64,000 bases of DNA, taken from positions 558,001 through 622,000 of the forward strand of contig CAMJPB010000001.1 of assembly GCA_946407815.1 (NCBI GenBank), in the 5' to 3' direction. Source of the DNA: an uncultured Caryophanales bacterium (GTDB taxonomy: Bacteria > Bacillota_I > Bacilli_A > RFN20 > CAG-826). The notes beneath the pieces were generated by a model. That model worked only from the letters and a program-made list of their open reading frames with translations. It did not search any database and was not told where the DNA came from. Positions 7,901 to 16,006 of the stretch are shown here, piece after piece. The position numbers and the translations under genes were made by a program. How positions within the stretch are numbered: the first letter of the stretch is position 1; every line of letters begins with the position of its first letter.

Positions 7901-8884
7901 ATGGATCACATTTTAAGCGGAATTAAACCTACTGGCCAATTAACACTCGGCAATTATATTGGCGCAATTAATAAATTCGTTAAGTTACAAGACTCTGGCG
8001 AATCATTTTTATTTATCGCCGATTTACATGCTTTAACTCTTCCAATTGACCCACAGGTTTTACACGATAACTCAAGAGACCTTGCTGCTTTCTATTTAGC
8101 AGCAGGCTTAGATCCTGAAAAGGCTAATATTTTCCTCCAAAGTGATGTTCCAGCACATTCTGAACTTGCAATCATTCTTCAAAACTACCTCTACATGGGT
8201 GAACTTTCCAGAATGACTCAGTTCAAAGATAAATCCTCAAAAATGAAAGAAGAAGCTATTGGCTTAGGCTTATTCGCCTACCCAGTTTTAATGGCTGCAG
8301 ATATTGTTTTATACGACTCAAAACGTATTCCTGTTGGAGAAGACCAAGTTCAACACGTTGAGCTCGCTAGAGACTTAGTTAAACGTTTCAATAATCGTTA
8401 TGGTGAAGTTCTTGTTATGCCTAAGGCTGAAGTTGCTAAAGTAGGCGCTAGAATTATGTCTTTATCTGACCCAACAAAGAAGATGTCTAAGTCTGATCCA
8501 AAAGGCGATATTTACCTTAAAGATGAACCAGCAGTCATCAGAAAGAAAATCATGTCTGCTGTTACTGATATGGAAGCTCATGTCCACTACGATCCAGAAA
8601 AACAACCTGGTATTTCTAACCTTATGACGATTTTATCGTCACTTAACGGAAAATCTTTTGAAGAAATTGAAAATGAATTTGAAGGTAAAGGCTATGGAGA
8701 CTTCAAACGCGCTGTTGCAGATGCTGTTGTAAATGAGCTTGAACCACTCCAAAAAAGAAAAGAAGAAATTGTTGCCTCTGGCTTAGTTGATAAAGTCCTT
8801 GAAAGAGGCGCTAAACGTGCAAACGAGATTGCTTCAGAAGTCTTAGCAAGAGTTCAAAAAGCAATTGGCTTATACCATAAATAA
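7901..8884 (+). CDS. trpS: Tryptophanyl-tRNA synthetase
   Basis: 327 residues from MDHILSGIKPTGQ; an earlier in-frame ATG (7877) lies at the transcription start and before the SD, so the later start is chosen. Class I synthetase that charges tRNA-Trp. The HIGH-like motif appears as GNYIGA, the KMSKS motif as KKMSKSDP, with AYPVLMAADIVLY and VGEDQVQHVEL between them. Length and order match bacterial TrpRS. The stop overlaps the start of the next gene (TAATG), so the HAD phosphatase is coupled. Confidence 0.95.
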   Translation: MDHILSGIKPTGQLTLGNYIGAINKFVKLQDSGESFLFIADLHALTLPIDPQVLHDNSRDLAAFYLAAGLDPEKANIFLQSDVPAHSELAIILQNYLYMGELSRMTQFKDKSSKMKEEAIGLGLFAYPVLMAADIVLYDSKRIPVGEDQVQHVELARDLVKRFNNRYGEVLVMPKAEVAKVGARIMSLSDPTKKMSKSDPKGDIYLKDEPAVIRKKIMSAVTDMEAHVHYDPEKQPGISNLMTILSSLNGKSFEEIENEFEGKGYGDFKRAVADAVVNELEPLQKRKEEIVASGLVDKVLERGAKRANEIASEVLARVQKAIGLYHK

Positions 8885-9696
8885 TGAATAAAACTTTAGA
8901 ACCGAGAGTTATTGGCTTTGATATGGACGGAACTCTTCTTAATTCAAAGAAGAAGATTTCTTTAAGAACCCGTTTATATCTTCAAAAACTATCAAAACAA
9001 GGACACATTATTGTTCTTGCGTCTGGTCGTCCTTCCAGGGCTCTCTTGTCCTATTATAGACAGCTCAAACTAAGAACTCCGATGATTTGTTATAACGGAG
9101 CTTTTGTCTTTGATCCTTACAATGAAAAGTTCCCGAAAATTGAATTCGAATTTCCAAAGGAAATTATTATTGAAACTCTTGATAAAATAAAATCACATGT
9201 CAAGAACGTAATGTGTGAAACTGACACTGAGATTTGGGTTGATAAAAAAGATGAATATCTTGAGAAGTTTTTCTGGTACAAAGGAATGGATATTCATTAT
9301 GGAGAGCTAGCAGAAACTCTTAATAAGAATCCGATGACTTGTATTGTCCAAACGCCTTACGAATATAGAGAAACTCATGAAATTGATCGTGCTCTAGAAA
9401 AGTATCCTCAATTAGGTGCAAGATTCTGGACAGGTTCACCTTACTTTGAGATTTTCTATAAAGAAACTTCGAAAGGAAATGCCTTAAAACGCATTTGTGA
9501 ATACTACAAAATTCCAACATCAAGACTTATAGTCTTTGGCGATGCTACAAATGATGTTGAAATGTTTGAAGTTGCAGGCACTTCCGTTTTAATGAGCAAC
9601 GCCAAACATGATTTAAAAGAAAAAACCACTATGGTTTCTGTCAAAGACAACGACCACAATGGTATTTATCACACTCTTAAGAAATTACTTCGTTAA
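8884..9696 (+). CDS. Cof-type HAD-superfamily phosphatase
   Basis: 270 residues. The DxDGTLL motif I (IGFDMDGTLLNSKKK, residues 11-25), motif II in VLASGRPSR, motif III Lys in ETSKGNALKRI and motif IV FGDATNDVEMF place it in the Cof/YidA group with a C2 cap. These enzymes act on sugar phosphates, flavin or pyridoxal phosphates; the substrate here is unknown. The gene is coupled to trpS by a TAATG overlap and its 3' end overlaps the convergent pseudouridine synthase gene by 12 bases. Confidence 0.9.
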   Translation: MNKTLEPRVIGFDMDGTLLNSKKKISLRTRLYLQKLSKQGHIIVLASGRPSRALLSYYRQLKLRTPMICYNGAFVFDPYNEKFPKIEFEFPKEIIIETLDKIKSHVKNVMCETDTEIWVDKKDEYLEKFFWYKGMDIHYGELAETLNKNPMTCIVQTPYEYRETHEIDRALEKYPQLGARFWTGSPYFEIFYKETSKGNALKRICEYYKIPTSRLIVFGDATNDVEMFEVAGTSVLMSNAKHDLKEKTTMVSVKDNDHNGIYHTLKKLLR

Positions 9697-10644
9697 TTTA
9701 GATAATAACTTTTCTTCTTCACTAGGAAGTTTTACTTCGAATGATTTGCCACTTAGATAAGATAGGTGGCCTTTTATTTTCTTAAATGAGAGTTTATAAG
9801 CTGTTAAGAATTGATTCTCAAATTTATACTTCTCTTTAACTTCTTTATTAACCTTAAAATCACCGTATTTTGAGTCCCCAACGACTGGATAACCAATCGA
9901 TGCTAAGTGAACTCTAATTTGATGGGTTCTACCTGTTAAAATCTGGACGTTTAAAAGTGAAAAATTCCCGTAATTTCCCAGGGATTTTGCGATTGTTTCG
10001 GCATTTTTCCCATTTTTCGAAATTCTAACTAAACCGGTTTTTTCATCCTTTAAAAGTGGGGCAGAAATGTGCTTTTCTCCAGTGAAATTTCCCACCACCA
10101 ACGCTTTATATTCTTTGACAATATCTTCCTTTTCTTTAAAGAGATTTTCAAGCTCTTGAAGTGAAACTAAATTCTTTCCGAATACAACTAAACCAGATGT
10201 GTTTCTGTCTAGTCTATGAGCAGGACCGGGAATGAAGCCGTGATCGTTTTTAGGATCATACTCACCTTTGAAATATAAATAGTTAATAACTTCATTTGAT
10301 AAAGTTACTTTCTTTTCTTCACTATCACCGTGAACTAATATGCCTCTAGGTTTATTAACGATGAGAATATTCTCATCTTCATAAACAATCTCATGGTTTA
10401 AGGCAGCCTTTTCTATTTCTTTTGGTTTATTAAATTCTTCAATCTGAGCATCAGTTACAAAGATGGTTAATTCTTCGCCTTCTTGAAGAATATAATTCTC
10501 CTTAACCCAGTGGCCATTTATCTTGACATCTTTCTTTCTAAAAAGTTTGTAAATAAAAGATAAAGGAGCTTCGTTAAGATACTTCTTAACATATTTATCC
10601 ACTCTTTGATTTGCTTCTTTAGAAGAAATGACAATCTTTTTCAT
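9685..10644 (-). CDS. RluC/RluD-family pseudouridine synthase
   Basis: 319 residues. N-terminal S4 RNA-binding domain (about 1-70, RVDKYVKKYLNEAPLSFIYKLFRKKDVKING), then the synthase domain with motif II HRLDRNTSGLVVFGK, whose Asp is the nucleophile, and the motif GRTHQIRVHLASIGYPVVGD. It isomerises uridines in 23S rRNA; which position is not clear (RluC- or RluD-like). Around 9961-9995 the coding sequence (KSLGNYGNF) holds a copy of the quasi-palindromic element. A TATAAT box seven bases before the ATG and the lack of an SD make it leaderless. Confidence 0.92.
   Translation of the reverse strand: MKKIVISSKEANQRVDKYVKKYLNEAPLSFIYKLFRKKDVKINGHWVKENYILQEGEELTIFVTDAQIEEFNKPKEIEKAALNHEIVYEDENILIVNKPRGILVHGDSEEKKVTLSNEVINYLYFKGEYDPKNDHGFIPGPAHRLDRNTSGLVVFGKNLVSLQELENLFKEKEDIVKEYKALVVGNFTGEKHISAPLLKDEKTGLVRISKNGKNAETIAKSLGNYGNFSLLNVQILTGRTHQIRVHLASIGYPVVGDSKYGDFKVNKEVKEKYKFENQFLTAYKLSFKKIKGHLSYLSGKSFEVKLPSEEEKLLSKLTK
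9960..9996 (-). repeat. Quasi-palindromic element inside the RluD-like gene
   Basis: Plus strand AAAATTCCCGTAATTTCCC then AGGGATTTTGCG, related to the dispersed element; codes for KSLGNYGNF with the rare codons CTG and GGG. Confidence 0.4.
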
Positions 10645-10657
10645 AATTTAGATTATA
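10645..10657 (-). promoter_or_regulatory. Leaderless promoter -10 box of the RluD-like gene
   Basis: TATAAT at 10652-10657 on the minus strand, then CTAAATT, then ATG. No SD. The -35 region is weak. Confidence 0.5.
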
Positions 10658-10695
10658 CTTTTTTAATTTAGTAATGTATAATACTTCTCGCATCC

Positions 10696-10786
10696 GGAGA
10701 ATTACCCAAGCGGCTGAAGGGGCGGGCTTGGAAAGCTCGTAGGCTTCGAAAGGGGCGCTGGAGTTCGAATCTCCAATTCTCCGCCA
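10696..10786 (+). tRNA. tRNA-Ser (anticodon GGA)
   Basis: Class II tRNA with acceptor GGAGAAT/ATTCTCC, discriminator G and an encoded CCA. The anticodon loop TTGGAAA gives GGA, reading UCC/UCU. It has a long variable arm and a normal T-loop. A TATAAT box lies at 10677-10682. Confidence 0.95.
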
Positions 10787-10795
10787 TTAACAAAT

Positions 10796-10823
10796 AAAGT
10801 TCCATTAATATGGAACTTTTTTT
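10796..10823. terminator. Bidirectional terminator after tRNA-Ser
   Basis: AAAGTTCCAT / ATGGAACTTTTTTT hairpin between the tRNA and the convergent response regulator gene. Confidence 0.85.
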
Positions 10824-10831
10824 ATAAAAAT

Positions 10832-11593
10832 CTAGAAATCTGCTTCGAATTGAGCCCAGGAATATTGGTTCATATATTCACCGCGGTATAGTCTAATTGC
10901 GAGTGGGTTTTCTTTTTTATATTCATAGGCGTCACAATCAACTTTAGAAGGATCTATTCCGTATCCGTTATAAGTCTTCACAAATATGTCTTCACAATCA
11001 ATATTTTTTAAGGTTTGTTGGATGTCTGCGATGAGGTTTCTTAAATAAGATTTATGATCTTCTTCCCACATCACGGCATTGATTTCATTAATAGTTATTA
11101 ATGCACCTTCTCTATCTACAAGATATGCAAAAACTTCTTTTGATTTTTGATATGAGAATTTTACAGGGTCACCTTTATAGAAAATTTCAAAATTACCAAA
11201 GCATTTAATTTGCAATTTCTTCGTTGGTTTTAGCCTAATAATTTGATTAAGCTGATCGACCTCTTCTTCAATTTTACTTTCATTAACAGGCTTTGTTATA
11301 TAACCAGAAGCATGAATCTTATAAGCCTCTAATGCATAGTTATCATACGCAGTTACAAAGATGATTTTAATTAATGGATTTACACTTTTTAACTTTTTAG
11401 CGAGCTGAATTCCATTAAAAACAGGCATTTCAATATCAAGAAATGCAAGATCAATATCATTTTCCTTATTCTCTTCGAAAGCCTTCTTTGAATTTGAGTA
11501 AGACAAAAAAGTTGCATTTTTAAGAACGTTTTTACAAGCCTTCTCCAGTCTTAATAACTGAAGTTCTTCATCATCTACCAACAAAACCTTCAT
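10832..11593 (-). CDS. Response regulator with a SARP/OmpR-like DNA-binding domain
   Basis: 253 residues. A receiver domain (1-115) has the acidic pair Asp8-Asp9, phosphoacceptor Asp53 (FLDIEMP), Thr81 and Lys101 (TKPV). After residue 130 there is a winged-helix domain of the trans_reg_C/SARP kind (IKCFGNFEIFYKG, SKEVFAYLVDREGALITINEI, YLRNLIADIQQTL) ending in a short tail. Cytoplasmic transcription factor, presumably phosphorylated by the kinase encoded seven bases upstream. LytS-type kinases usually pair with LytTR or AraC regulators, so this effector is less common. The adjacent lipoprotein genes are plausible targets. Confidence 0.88.
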   Translation of the reverse strand: MKVLLVDDEELQLLRLEKACKNVLKNATFLSYSNSKKAFEENKENDIDLAFLDIEMPVFNGIQLAKKLKSVNPLIKIIFVTAYDNYALEAYKIHASGYITKPVNESKIEEEVDQLNQIIRLKPTKKLQIKCFGNFEIFYKGDPVKFSYQKSKEVFAYLVDREGALITINEINAVMWEEDHKSYLRNLIADIQQTLKNIDCEDIFVKTYNGYGIDPSKVDCDAYEYKKENPLAIRLYRGEYMNQYSWAQFEADF

Positions 11594-11599
11594 TATTAA

Positions 11600-12865
11600 T
11601 TATTTTTTATAAAATGTAATTGTTGCTTTTGCACCTTTGCCTGGCGCTGATTTAATCTCAAGACTACCGCAGTGCATATTTTTCAAACGAGTTTTAATGT
11701 TATTGATACCAAAGTGTTCGTTTTCGGTGAAATCAACTTTGCTTAAATCGAAGCCGACACCATCATCTCTAACTTCAACAACATATGAGTCATATGTTTC
11801 GTAAACTTTAATTAATATGAATCCACCTTCAATTCTCTTTAATACACCGTGTTTAACAGCATTTTCAACCAAAGGTTGAATACTTAAAGGCGGGACATTA
11901 AAGTTCTTGGTTTTAATATCATATTCAACTTGAATACGATCGTTAAATCTTAATTTCTCAAGAGATAAATAAATTTGAATATGTTTAAGTTCCGCTTCAA
12001 AAGGAATTAATCTTGTTTCAGTCAAGCTGGAAATGTTATGTCTAAGATATTCGGTAAAATCATCAAGAGCGCTTTGTGCTTTGATTGGATCCATTGTAAT
12101 TAATGTTGATATAGAAGATAAGGAATTATAAACAAAGTGAGGTTGAATTTGACTCATCATGACCCTAATTTGGGCATCCTTATTCTTTTCTTGTTCTTCA
12201 AGAAGTTGGATGTTCTTTTTGACGTTTAGGAAGAAGAACAGAATTTCAATTGCAATGATGATTGAAAGATATCCAATTGCGTAGCCTTTAAAGATTGTTT
12301 GAAGGACAATAGCAAAGTAAGGAAGAATACAATAAAGAGCAAATGAAATTTTCTCACCTTTTCCTAAGAATTGGTTGAATGCTGTTACAAAGATAACAAT
12401 GCTGAAAATGATGAACTCATAACCTTGGGCTAAAATCATTAAATTACTTCTTAAGTAAATTCCATCAGAAGCAGTGAAGAAAATGCCTGTGAAGATATTG
12501 ATAAAATCTAACAACACGAAGGCTGAGAAAAAAATAATATTTACAACGGATAAAACTTTTCTGTTTTTGTCCTTAAATGAAACGTAGCTAAGCATGTAAA
12601 GGAAAAGCAAAAACACTTCAATGTTATTGAAAATATAGAATGTCGTGTAGAATGCAATTATAAATGGATTACTTGTATAAATTAATTTTATAAAAGTGAA
12701 TGATAAATAAACCAAAAAATGGAATGCAGTAAACACTAAGAAGATTAGTAGACGATTCTCATCTTTTCTTCTATCTCTTTTAATCAACAAATTAACAATG
12801 TGAATCAAAAGAATCGAAATTCCAATGGTACATACTGTTGCGTTGAAGATAGCATTTCCTTCCAT
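11600..12865 (-). CDS. LytS/YesM-type sensor histidine kinase
   Basis: 421 residues. About six to seven hydrophobic segments (residues 8-28, 38-60, 65-97, 105-130, 145-165, 172-192, 196-215) form a membrane sensor with no large external domain. A short coiled coil (219-235) leads to the His_kinase (PF06580) motif SQIQPHFVYNSLSSI with His243, then the ATPase domain with PLVENAVKHG and DDGVGFD. It would sense a membrane or hydrophobic signal and phosphorylate the response regulator. GATAAT lies six bases before the ATG and no SD is seen, so the transcript looks leaderless. Confidence 0.9.
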   Translation of the reverse strand: MEGNAIFNATVCTIGISILLIHIVNLLIKRDRRKDENRLLIFLVFTAFHFLVYLSFTFIKLIYTSNPFIIAFYTTFYIFNNIEVFLLFLYMLSYVSFKDKNRKVLSVVNIIFFSAFVLLDFINIFTGIFFTASDGIYLRSNLMILAQGYEFIIFSIVIFVTAFNQFLGKGEKISFALYCILPYFAIVLQTIFKGYAIGYLSIIIAIEILFFFLNVKKNIQLLEEQEKNKDAQIRVMMSQIQPHFVYNSLSSISTLITMDPIKAQSALDDFTEYLRHNISSLTETRLIPFEAELKHIQIYLSLEKLRFNDRIQVEYDIKTKNFNVPPLSIQPLVENAVKHGVLKRIEGGFILIKVYETYDSYVVEVRDDGVGFDLSKVDFTENEHFGINNIKTRLKNMHCGSLEIKSAPGKGAKATITFYKK

Positions 12866-12877
12866 GCTTATATTATC
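12866..12877 (-). promoter_or_regulatory. Leaderless -10 box of the histidine kinase gene
   Basis: GATAAT at 12872-12877 on the minus strand, six bases from the ATG at 12865; no SD. Confidence 0.45.
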
Positions 12878-12899
12878 TACTAAAATTATTTATAAATAA

Positions 12900-12995
12900 A
12901 TACCCATTAGTAAATTTTTCGTAGTTTTTTAGTAGTTTTTATTTGAGGCAAAAACATCAAAAAAACCGGGGATTTCCCGGGGATTTTGGTAATAT
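12900..12995. repeat. Composite intergenic element, copy 1 (TAGTAG repeats plus palindrome)
   Basis: Plus strand: TTCGTAG-TTTTTTAGTAG-TTTTT, a short spacer, then a CCGGGG-ATTTC-CCGGGG palindrome and ATTTTGG. The same order recurs at 24930-25015 and 35045-35120, each time just after the 3' end of a minus-strand gene. Confidence 0.5.
12957..12982 (-). terminator. Terminator of the lipoprotein operon
   Basis: Minus strand CCGGG-GAAATC-CCCGG followed by TTTTTTT, 22 bases after the stop of the M6-type protease gene. It is one copy of the dispersed quasi-palindrome. Confidence 0.75.
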
Positions 12996-13003
12996 TTTGA
13001 TTT

Positions 13004-14563
13004 TTAAATATCAATTTTCTTTAACGAAATGTTAGCGGTTTCTCCAATAGATGTAACGGAGAATGTCCACATAAAGTCTTTTCCACTATTTAGCTTACCA
13101 CTTTGTTTGAATTGATTTTTCAATCTTCTAGCACTAAATGAATCACCGCTTTTGAAAAGTGAATATTTATCTATTGAAGATGACGGTCTATAAGTTTCAA
13201 GCTCATCATTACGGATAAGTTGCAAAATATTGTAATCTGCGTAACTACTTCCTAAACGAGAAATATAAGACGTTGATTGAGCTGAATAATAGGAGTTGGA
13301 CATCATTTCTAAAACCTTACAACCACTAATATCTGGTTTGCTTGTGACATTACTAGCGCTAAAGGAACTGCCCTCTGCATAAATAAGTCTTGCATCAACA
13401 TGCCATAAGCGAATTCCTGATGCACTTGGTGCAGTTGGGTATTCTCCTAAATAAGCGTTTTTCGCATCTAACTCATTAAGTCCAGTTGGAGAATAAAATT
13501 CTAATAAGAAATATTCATCAAATGGTGAATTGTCTTCATTGATATGATTGGTGAGTAAAATTACCTCGTTTGATGTTTGGAAATTTTTAAGCTCAATATC
13601 CATTGATTCAGTAGGAATATAAGGATCCGTCCAACCTAAAGCCATTGTTGAAAATGGATCATGACCACCGACGTTATAATCTTGCATTGAAAATCCACCG
13701 GCAGGTTTATATTTATATAAAGAATAATCATAATAATCTTGAAGTCCAAACATATGACCGACTTCATGAATATAACGATGTGTATCTAAAGATACGAATC
13801 TTGTGTCGCCAGAACCAAATGCATATGCATTTCCAAACTTACTACTTGCATCTTCTTTTGAGTAGATGAAGTCATAAGACGCCCACATATAATTACAAAC
13901 AGTTGGAGAGGAAACATCACCATTATTATTTGTACAGTTTGTGTACGCCCAAAGATTTTCTTTATTTAAGGAATCCTCAAAGTTCATATAATCTGGAGCA
14001 ATGTAAATAAGAATAACGCCATCAAGATAGCCGTTATTATCTAGATCGAAGCGTGATTTAGTGTCACTTGTTGTAGAAAAATAATTCTCGGCAGCGCTCA
14101 TGACAAGTTGCTCGGTCTTTAATTTGGTGTTTACCGATTCTTGCCCGTAGTTCAAATATGAATCTGATACAAAGTAAGTTTCAGCTACTACACCACTTAA
14201 AACGCATTTCCCACGAGATTCTACTTCATAAAAACTTTTAACGGAGTGCCAACCAGTTTCGCTTGCTGTGCCAAAAAAGGCCTTATTTAAATCGTTACGA
14301 ACAATATTTAATTTATCTATAGGGACAAAGTCCGCTGAATCAGAAAAATAAACAGGAAGTACGAGTAAATTAGGATTTCCAATTGATGGGATGCAGCTCT
14401 TTTTAGAATAATAATTAGCAACTACATCAGAGTATTTATAAGAAAAAACAGTCTTCTCTAATCCCTTTTCTTCGATGATAGGTTCTTCACTTTTCTTTTC
14501 GCATGAGGCGAGGGAAAGCGAAAACAAAGGCACAAATAAAAAGGAGAGAAACTGTTTTTTCAT
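13004..14563 (-). CDS. Lipoprotein M6-type metallopeptidase
   Basis: 519 residues. The signal peptide ends in the lipobox SLASC with Cys21, so the protein is anchored to the outer face of the membrane. The zinc motif HEVGHMFGLQD (residues 266-276, HExxHxxGxxD) is that of the M6 immune-inhibitor-A group, preceded by a calcium-loop-like DLDNNGYLDG (173-182). GGFSMQDYNVGGHDPFSTMALGW after it fits the Met-turn region. It probably cleaves surface or host proteins; the substrate is unknown. It is the last gene of a four-gene lipoprotein operon with gaps of 0-15 bases. Confidence 0.82.
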   Translation of the reverse strand: MKKQFLSFLFVPLFSLSLASCEKKSEEPIIEEKGLEKTVFSYKYSDVVANYYSKKSCIPSIGNPNLLVLPVYFSDSADFVPIDKLNIVRNDLNKAFFGTASETGWHSVKSFYEVESRGKCVLSGVVAETYFVSDSYLNYGQESVNTKLKTEQLVMSAAENYFSTTSDTKSRFDLDNNGYLDGVILIYIAPDYMNFEDSLNKENLWAYTNCTNNNGDVSSPTVCNYMWASYDFIYSKEDASSKFGNAYAFGSGDTRFVSLDTHRYIHEVGHMFGLQDYYDYSLYKYKPAGGFSMQDYNVGGHDPFSTMALGWTDPYIPTESMDIELKNFQTSNEVILLTNHINEDNSPFDEYFLLEFYSPTGLNELDAKNAYLGEYPTAPSASGIRLWHVDARLIYAEGSSFSASNVTSKPDISGCKVLEMMSNSYYSAQSTSYISRLGSSYADYNILQLIRNDELETYRPSSSIDKYSLFKSGDSFSARRLKNQFKQSGKLNSGKDFMWTFSVTSIGETANISLKKIDI

Positions 14564-14566
14564 ATT

Positions 14567-16006
14567 TTAATTTGTAGCAGATTTCTTGTTATTTAAAGTC
14601 TCATATAAAGAATCTACATGAGCTTTATTAGCAGAGCCAAACCACATGAGAGGTAGAATTACATCATAGGTTTCTCCATCGCCAGCATATTTCATTAAAT
14701 AATGGAATACAACGTTTTTGTCTTTATCTAAGTCATGACTTAAATCAAGTTCCATTGAAACTGCTAAAGGAGTGCAGTCAGTAAATTGTGAGGTAAGAGA
14801 GAAATTGTCTCCGAAATCTTTTACTAAAGATTCATCGGTAAAATAATATTTTGCAACGTTCTGGTTGCCTTCAAAAACGTATTCACTTCCTCTAAGTTCA
14901 CCTTCTTTAACGTATTGAAGGTTGCTTAATAATTTAAGAAAACTTGGATAATGCATGCATTTTTTAATATCTGGAGTTGTGTTAATTGCGTTTGGAGAAT
15001 ATTGCCAGACGTATTCGTTACCATCTTTAACAATGTTAAACATATAAATTCCAGACATATTAACGTCGATAGTTTCATCTGGCTCATGTTCAACTTCCAT
15101 ATAAACATAGCCTGCATTAGTGTCACTATTGCCGCTTGTCATGAAATAATGAGGAGTAAAGAATTCATAACCAATGTATGAACCTTCGCCATCGCTAATT
15201 GAGTAAATTTGATGAATGAAATTATCTAATTTAATTAAGCGTCTCATTTCTTGAAGATCTTGGATAGGAGTAAAGACTTTAGACTCACTCTTCATGAAAG
15301 TCTTTAAATGTTCTGAAGTTGTAGTGCCAACATCAGCAAGACTAACTGTGTAAGTTACTGTTTGAGAAAGAGTAATTACTAAAGTAAAACTAGTAACGCC
15401 ATTTTCAAATTTTGCTTTTAATGAATCAATACTTGAGAAGGCTGTTGAGCCAAAACCTAATGTTTTAACAAAACCAATAATGTAGTTTTTATCGGTAATT
15501 GTTATGTTGGAAATTGATGGAGAGACATTTTTCTTAATGTATTGACCACCAACGCCATACATTGTGGAAATAACACTATTGTCCCATAAAGATCTAGCTC
15601 TAGTTCCATCTTCTTTTTCTAAATATTCGGAAGTAACAAAATCTTCTTCGTAGGAAACACTATAAATACCATTTCCGTCGTTTACGGTGCCATTAAAGTC
15701 AAATAGAGTATCGCCATCATATCCGACATATTCATCTCTAAACTTTAATTGAGATATCTTTGCAGCAGAAGTTCCTTCCTTTTTAGAAATATTTAAGGTG
15801 TAGTTCTTTGTTTGGTACAAAGCCACCATTCCTTCATAAAGATTATGAATTTCAACAGGCGTAAGAACTTCTTCTTCACTTGGACTTGGTGTTGGTTCAG
15901 GTGAAGGTTCTGGTTCTTCATTTTTCTTGTTGAAAAAATCACAGGAAGATAAAGTGAGAATTCCACTAAAAGCTACGATAAATTTCAACAATTTATTTGC
16001 TTTCAT
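14567..16006 (-). CDS. Lipoprotein of unknown function
   Basis: 479 residues. The signal peptide ends LSSC with Cys22, followed by a Pro/Glu/Ser linker (about 31-46) and a large beta-rich, polar domain without recognisable catalytic motifs. The composition (many Thr, Ser, Asn, Tyr and Asp) is typical of extracytoplasmic lipoproteins of gut Firmicutes. It lies between the M6-type protease (three bases) and the Big2 lipoprotein (no gap), so all are translated from one message. It could be a partner or substrate-binding subunit; nothing in the sequence decides this. Confidence 0.75.
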   Translation of the reverse strand: MKANKLLKFIVAFSGILTLSSCDFFNKKNEEPEPSPEPTPSPSEEEVLTPVEIHNLYEGMVALYQTKNYTLNISKKEGTSAAKISQLKFRDEYVGYDGDTLFDFNGTVNDGNGIYSVSYEEDFVTSEYLEKEDGTRARSLWDNSVISTMYGVGGQYIKKNVSPSISNITITDKNYIIGFVKTLGFGSTAFSSIDSLKAKFENGVTSFTLVITLSQTVTYTVSLADVGTTTSEHLKTFMKSESKVFTPIQDLQEMRRLIKLDNFIHQIYSISDGEGSYIGYEFFTPHYFMTSGNSDTNAGYVYMEVEHEPDETIDVNMSGIYMFNIVKDGNEYVWQYSPNAINTTPDIKKCMHYPSFLKLLSNLQYVKEGELRGSEYVFEGNQNVAKYYFTDESLVKDFGDNFSLTSQFTDCTPLAVSMELDLSHDLDKDKNVVFHYLMKYAGDGETYDVILPLMWFGSANKAHVDSLYETLNNKKSATN

